DNA of 64,000 nucleotides from Oceanobacillus salinisoli (GTDB lineage: Bacteria > Bacillota > Bacilli > Bacillales > Amphibacillaceae), in NCBI RefSeq assembly GCF_009733865.1, contig NZ_WOFB01000012.1, positions 1 to 64,000 on the forward strand. The letters are read 5' to 3'. How positions within the stretch are numbered: position 1 is the first letter of the stretch; each line of letters begins with the position of its first letter. This document shows, piece after piece, positions 61,496-64,000 of the stretch. A program made the translations under genes and the position numbers. The notes below the pieces were generated by a model. It worked only from the letters and a program-made list of their open reading frames with translations, did not search any database and was not told the DNA's origin.

Positions 61496-62557
61496 CTAGT
61501 GGCGTTTGCTTAGCCAAAGAACGCCGGATTTTGCCAGTCTGGGCAGAAATCCAATCATTGGGTATTTCATCATATTGCCGAACCCGTCTGTCTTGCCTAG
61601 AGAACCGAGCGTCCCCTTCAGCTTGATCTCTTTCGGTTTTTTTGGTTCTTTATGATGAAACACTGCAAGTAATACCTCGGCGACTTGCTCTCCCTGCTGC
61701 ATGGCCAATTGTGCACTTGGTGAGTGTTCGGAGGCAGCACAATCACCCAACACATAAATATTTGGCTGCGCTGGTACTTGGTAAAATTCATTCGTTATTA
61801 TTTTTTCGTGCTGATCTTTATCAACTGGAAGTTCTCGAACTAAATAATTCGGGCGAACCCCCGCTGTCCAAATAGTCACATCGTTCAGGTAACAGACACC
61901 GTTATTGCAAACCCCATCTTTTTCCACGTATTCCACATTGGAATGGTGGATGACATCTACATTATTTTCGATAAACCATTTTTCAACATATTCCTGTATT
62001 TTTGAATCAAAGGCTTTTAAAACAGTTGGCCCACGATCTAACAGTCTTATATTTAAATCTGGTCTGCTTTCTCTAATTTCTGAAGCAACTTCTATTCCAC
62101 TTAACCCGGCACCAATAACCGATACCTTTCCATAAGCCTTTAAGTTAGAGACGGACAGTCCAGCATGTCGTGCTTTTGCAAAGGTTTGAACACTTTCGGT
62201 AAACTCCTTTGCTCCCGGAACACCATGATAATTATCTTCACAACCTAAACCGATCACTAAATAATCAAATGGAAGAGGATCTTCTCCATCTTCAAATAGA
62301 ATTTGCTGTTTGTCGGTGTCAATTTTTGTTACTTCACGAAACAGATATGTTACTCGATGATCTTCAGGGAATTCCACCCGCACGTCGGTTTCTGCTGAGG
62401 TTCCGGCTGCAATTGCATAAAACTCAGTTTTTAGCGACCGGAACGGATTTCGGTCCACAACAAATATTTGTATATCTTCAGGTAATTGATAGTCCAATAA
62501 TCCATTTAATACTTTGATACCACCATATCCCCCGCCTAAAATGACAAGCCTTTTCAT
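61496..62557 (-). CDS. yutJ: Type II NADH dehydrogenase-like flavoprotein (YutJ)
   Basis: A 353 aa two-dinucleotide-binding-domain protein: LVILGGGYGGIKVLNGL (FAD, residues 4-20), VIGAGLSGIEVASEIRE (NADH), and VYVLGDCAA-like IYVLGDCAAS. It matches B. subtilis YutJ. Candidates for function are NADH:quinone reductase or a related oxidoreductase. The frame extends to 62677, but GGGGGG is 7 nt before the ATG at 62557, giving MKRLVILGGG. Confidence 0.9.
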   Translation of the reverse strand: MKRLVILGGGYGGIKVLNGLLDYQLPEDIQIFVVDRNPFRSLKTEFYAIAAGTSAETDVRVEFPEDHRVTYLFREVTKIDTDKQQILFEDGEDPLPFDYLVIGLGCEDNYHGVPGAKEFTESVQTFAKARHAGLSVSNLKAYGKVSVIGAGLSGIEVASEIRESRPDLNIRLLDRGPTVLKAFDSKIQEYVEKWFIENNVDVIHHSNVEYVEKDGVCNNGVCYLNDVTIWTAGVRPNYLVRELPVDKDQHEKIITNEFYQVPAQPNIYVLGDCAASEHSPSAQLAMQQGEQVAEVLLAVFHHKEPKKPKEIKLKGTLGSLGKTDGFGNMMKYPMIGFLPRLAKSGVLWLSKRH

Positions 62558-62740
62558 GTAATTACCCCCCAAAGTTGAAACCCTTTCGTTATTATCCACA
62601 TTTAGATTATCAGAGTTTGGGATGGCTGTCACGCCCTTGACAAGAATAAAGTGTTTGTTACGTATGCCTTTAAACATGCTGTACTATTTTATGAAGAATT
62701 GCCGGAAATTAAACATGTTAAATACCCTATGATAGACCCA

Positions 62741-62898
62741 CGACAAAATACGACAAATTTCGGAAAGTGACAGGCACCCTGGAGGGAAACGGAGACACCT
62801 ACGGGAATAGTGACCACAGTAAGCACCCTAAAAACGCGATAGCACGTGTGGGCTCACGGGTTGCCCTAAGGTACGCGTAGTATTTCCGCGAGCGGTAG
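62741..62898 (-). repeat. GTGACAGGCACC repeat fused to ACCGCT-family repeat, copy 3
   Basis: CGACAAATTTCGGAAAGTGACAGGCACC at 62751-62778 is directly followed by an inverted copy of the ACCGCT-CGGAAATAC family (62781-62898) seen at 23899 and 40260. No ORF in the 430-bp interval. Confidence 0.75.
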
Positions 62899-62988
62899 GT
62901 ACAACACCAACTTAGCATCTAAAGTTAGTCAAGAATTTATACACGACAACCATAAAAAGCAACTAAACTTATCAAAAGCCCCCCTTAG

Positions 62989-64000
62989 TTATAAAAAACG
63001 TAAAGTAGATGCTATTTTCCGAATATGCGGTTCATCCGCCCATAGAATAAAAAAGTTATAGGTTGTTTCATTTATTTCAACTGGTTCGGGGTAGGTTACA
63101 ATGAGTGCAGCCTGCTGATTCATTTCCAAGGGCTGATCCTCAGAAGGGAAAATAAAGCATGCTCGTTCCCTTTGGATGGTAGTTTGAACTATTTCCGGCA
63201 TGGAACCATATGGCATAAGTGTTTGAAAGGCTTCCCCATGGCAAACTTCATCTAAACTTTCTCCTGATATCGCTGAAATTTGGAAAAATCCATCCGTACC
63301 TTCAAACCGCTCCTCCGTTACTTGCTGCCAATGGGCTGGATATTGGAAAGTAACCCGATACTGTTGGTTTGTATAAGTACGTTCCATCACAGGAGGCATT
63401 TTTACAGGGGGAGCCCATTGCAGAGAAGCAATGACAAATTCTCCTTCAACCAATTTAATTGGAACCGGATGCTCTAAGTCGATCATCCACATTTCACGAG
63501 CATAGCCCTGCTCTGTGCATCCAGACAAATAAGCCATTCTCCTGCCTTCAGGTGACCAAGTAACAGGACTTGCAAAACAATTGGAAATCGCATGAATGGT
63601 CTCGTTTTCTCCACGCCTTCCTACTGTTCGAATTTGATTATAATATTCCCTGTCTTCATACGCCGTAGCACTATAAGCAATCGTTCTGGAGTCTGGATTC
63701 CATCTTGGAAAATAGTTTTTCGCTAGTGGGCCACCTTCCAAACCATATATATTTCCAGTGGAAAGTTCAATGGTATGAATAAGCGATATGCTCACACCTG
63801 GGGTAGTGTATAAGACAAAGCTGCCGTTAGGAGATAATCGAACATTATGAAGTGGACCGTCTGTGTTATTCGTTATTCTCCTTCTTCCTGTACCATTTGT
63901 AAACATCCGATAAATTTGGCTTATGCCATTCTCATCAGGTGCTTGAAAGAGAATCTCCGTCCCGCTCGGAAACCAGCGAACATCTGTTGCACCTACTTGT
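62989..64000 (-). CDS. TolB-like WD40/PD40 repeat protein, 5' end beyond the window
   Basis: The frame is open from the right window edge (the in-frame reading is VGATDVRWFPSGTEILFQAPDENGISQIYR before the first internal ATG at 63906), so at least 337 aa are encoded. PD40-type beta-propeller modules are visible: LSPNGSFVLYTT, RWNPDSRTIAYSAT and WSPEGRRMAYLSG. A C-terminal domain (QYRVTFQYPAHWQQV onward) may be a PsbP-like fold. Probably a secreted or membrane-anchored propeller of unknown role; the N-terminus is not visible. Confidence 0.8.
   Translation of the reverse strand, partial: QVGATDVRWFPSGTEILFQAPDENGISQIYRMFTNGTGRRRITNNTDGPLHNVRLSPNGSFVLYTTPGVSISLIHTIELSTGNIYGLEGGPLAKNYFPRWNPDSRTIAYSATAYEDREYYNQIRTVGRRGENETIHAISNCFASPVTWSPEGRRMAYLSGCTEQGYAREMWMIDLEHPVPIKLVEGEFVIASLQWAPPVKMPPVMERTYTNQQYRVTFQYPAHWQQVTEERFEGTDGFFQISAISGESLDEVCHGEAFQTLMPYGSMPEIVQTTIQRERACFIFPSEDQPLEMNQQAALIVTYPEPVEINETTYNFFILWADEPHIRKIASTLRFL

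Overview
This is a low-GC, spore-forming member of the Bacillaceae. The evidence is three H-type small acid-soluble spore proteins, a SPOR-domain (CwlC-like) amidase, YpjP and YutJ homologues, strong GGAGG-type ribosome binding sites, frequent TTG and GTG starts, and several repeat families typical of this group. Gene content and repeats fit a marine or salt-tolerant genus such as Oceanobacillus or Virgibacillus. That placement is inference; the window holds no rRNA or other decisive marker.

Layout. 0-0.3 kb: the first 15 codons of a TnpB (IS200/IS605) gene running off the left edge. 0.4-13.5 kb: single genes for lipid, stress and housekeeping functions (FabF paralogue, MaoC hydratase, YpjP, rhodanese, LysE exporter, sirtuin, HtpG with a CIRCE operator, MOSC protein, a TetR regulator with three operators, an Spx relative), mixed with decayed genes (GT8 glycosyltransferase with an amber codon). 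13.7-21 kb: coiled-coil protein, alanine racemase, three sspH paralogues, OsmC, and three FMN reductases, two of them a tandem duplication. 21-28 kb: a complete ketone-body (3-hydroxybutyrate/acetoacetate) catabolic cluster with a sigma-54 promoter, three upstream palindromes and its own sigma-54 activator. 28-34.5 kb: decayed MBL-fold and SnoaL-like genes, VanZ, DinB, and a queuosine block (queC plus a VUT transporter) behind a preQ1 riboswitch. 34.7-35.6 kb: a 52-bp tandem repeat array. 35.8-42 kb: PNPOx-like protein, GDPD, amidase, MFS and aromatic-acid exporter. 42.2-48.7 kb: arsenic resistance island (arsR-arsB-arsC, then arsD-arsA-HesB-like-CoA disulfide reductase) with two matching operators. 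49-56 kb: K+/H+ antiporter, LrgAB, and pstSCAB behind a PhoP box. 57-64 kb: SDR, argGH behind an ArgR palindrome, YutJ, and a truncated TolB-like protein.

How genes work together. In the ketone-body cluster the GntP-type permease would import 3-hydroxybutyrate, BdhA oxidises it to acetoacetate, AtoDA transfers CoA, and the thiolase yields two acetyl-CoA, under control of the PAS/AAA+/Fis activator encoded at the end of the cluster. In the ars island ArsC reduces arsenate, ArsD hands arsenite to the ArsA ATPase, and ArsB exports it; the HesB-like protein and CoA disulfide reductase may guard thiol and Fe-S chemistry.

Much intergenic DNA is repetitive. Six copies (A-F) of a short element with terminal hairpins look like non-autonomous IS200/IS605 derivatives, and several other dispersed families recur. 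The most unusual structure is the 15-16 unit 52-bp array near 35 kb, which has a second, degenerate, oppositely oriented locus near 14.7 kb. Several small genes below normal calling thresholds were found by eye (a DUF4023-like 39 aa gene, a 19 aa hydrophobic peptide, a 28 aa ORF coupled to the amidase). No CRISPR array, rRNA or tRNA was seen.
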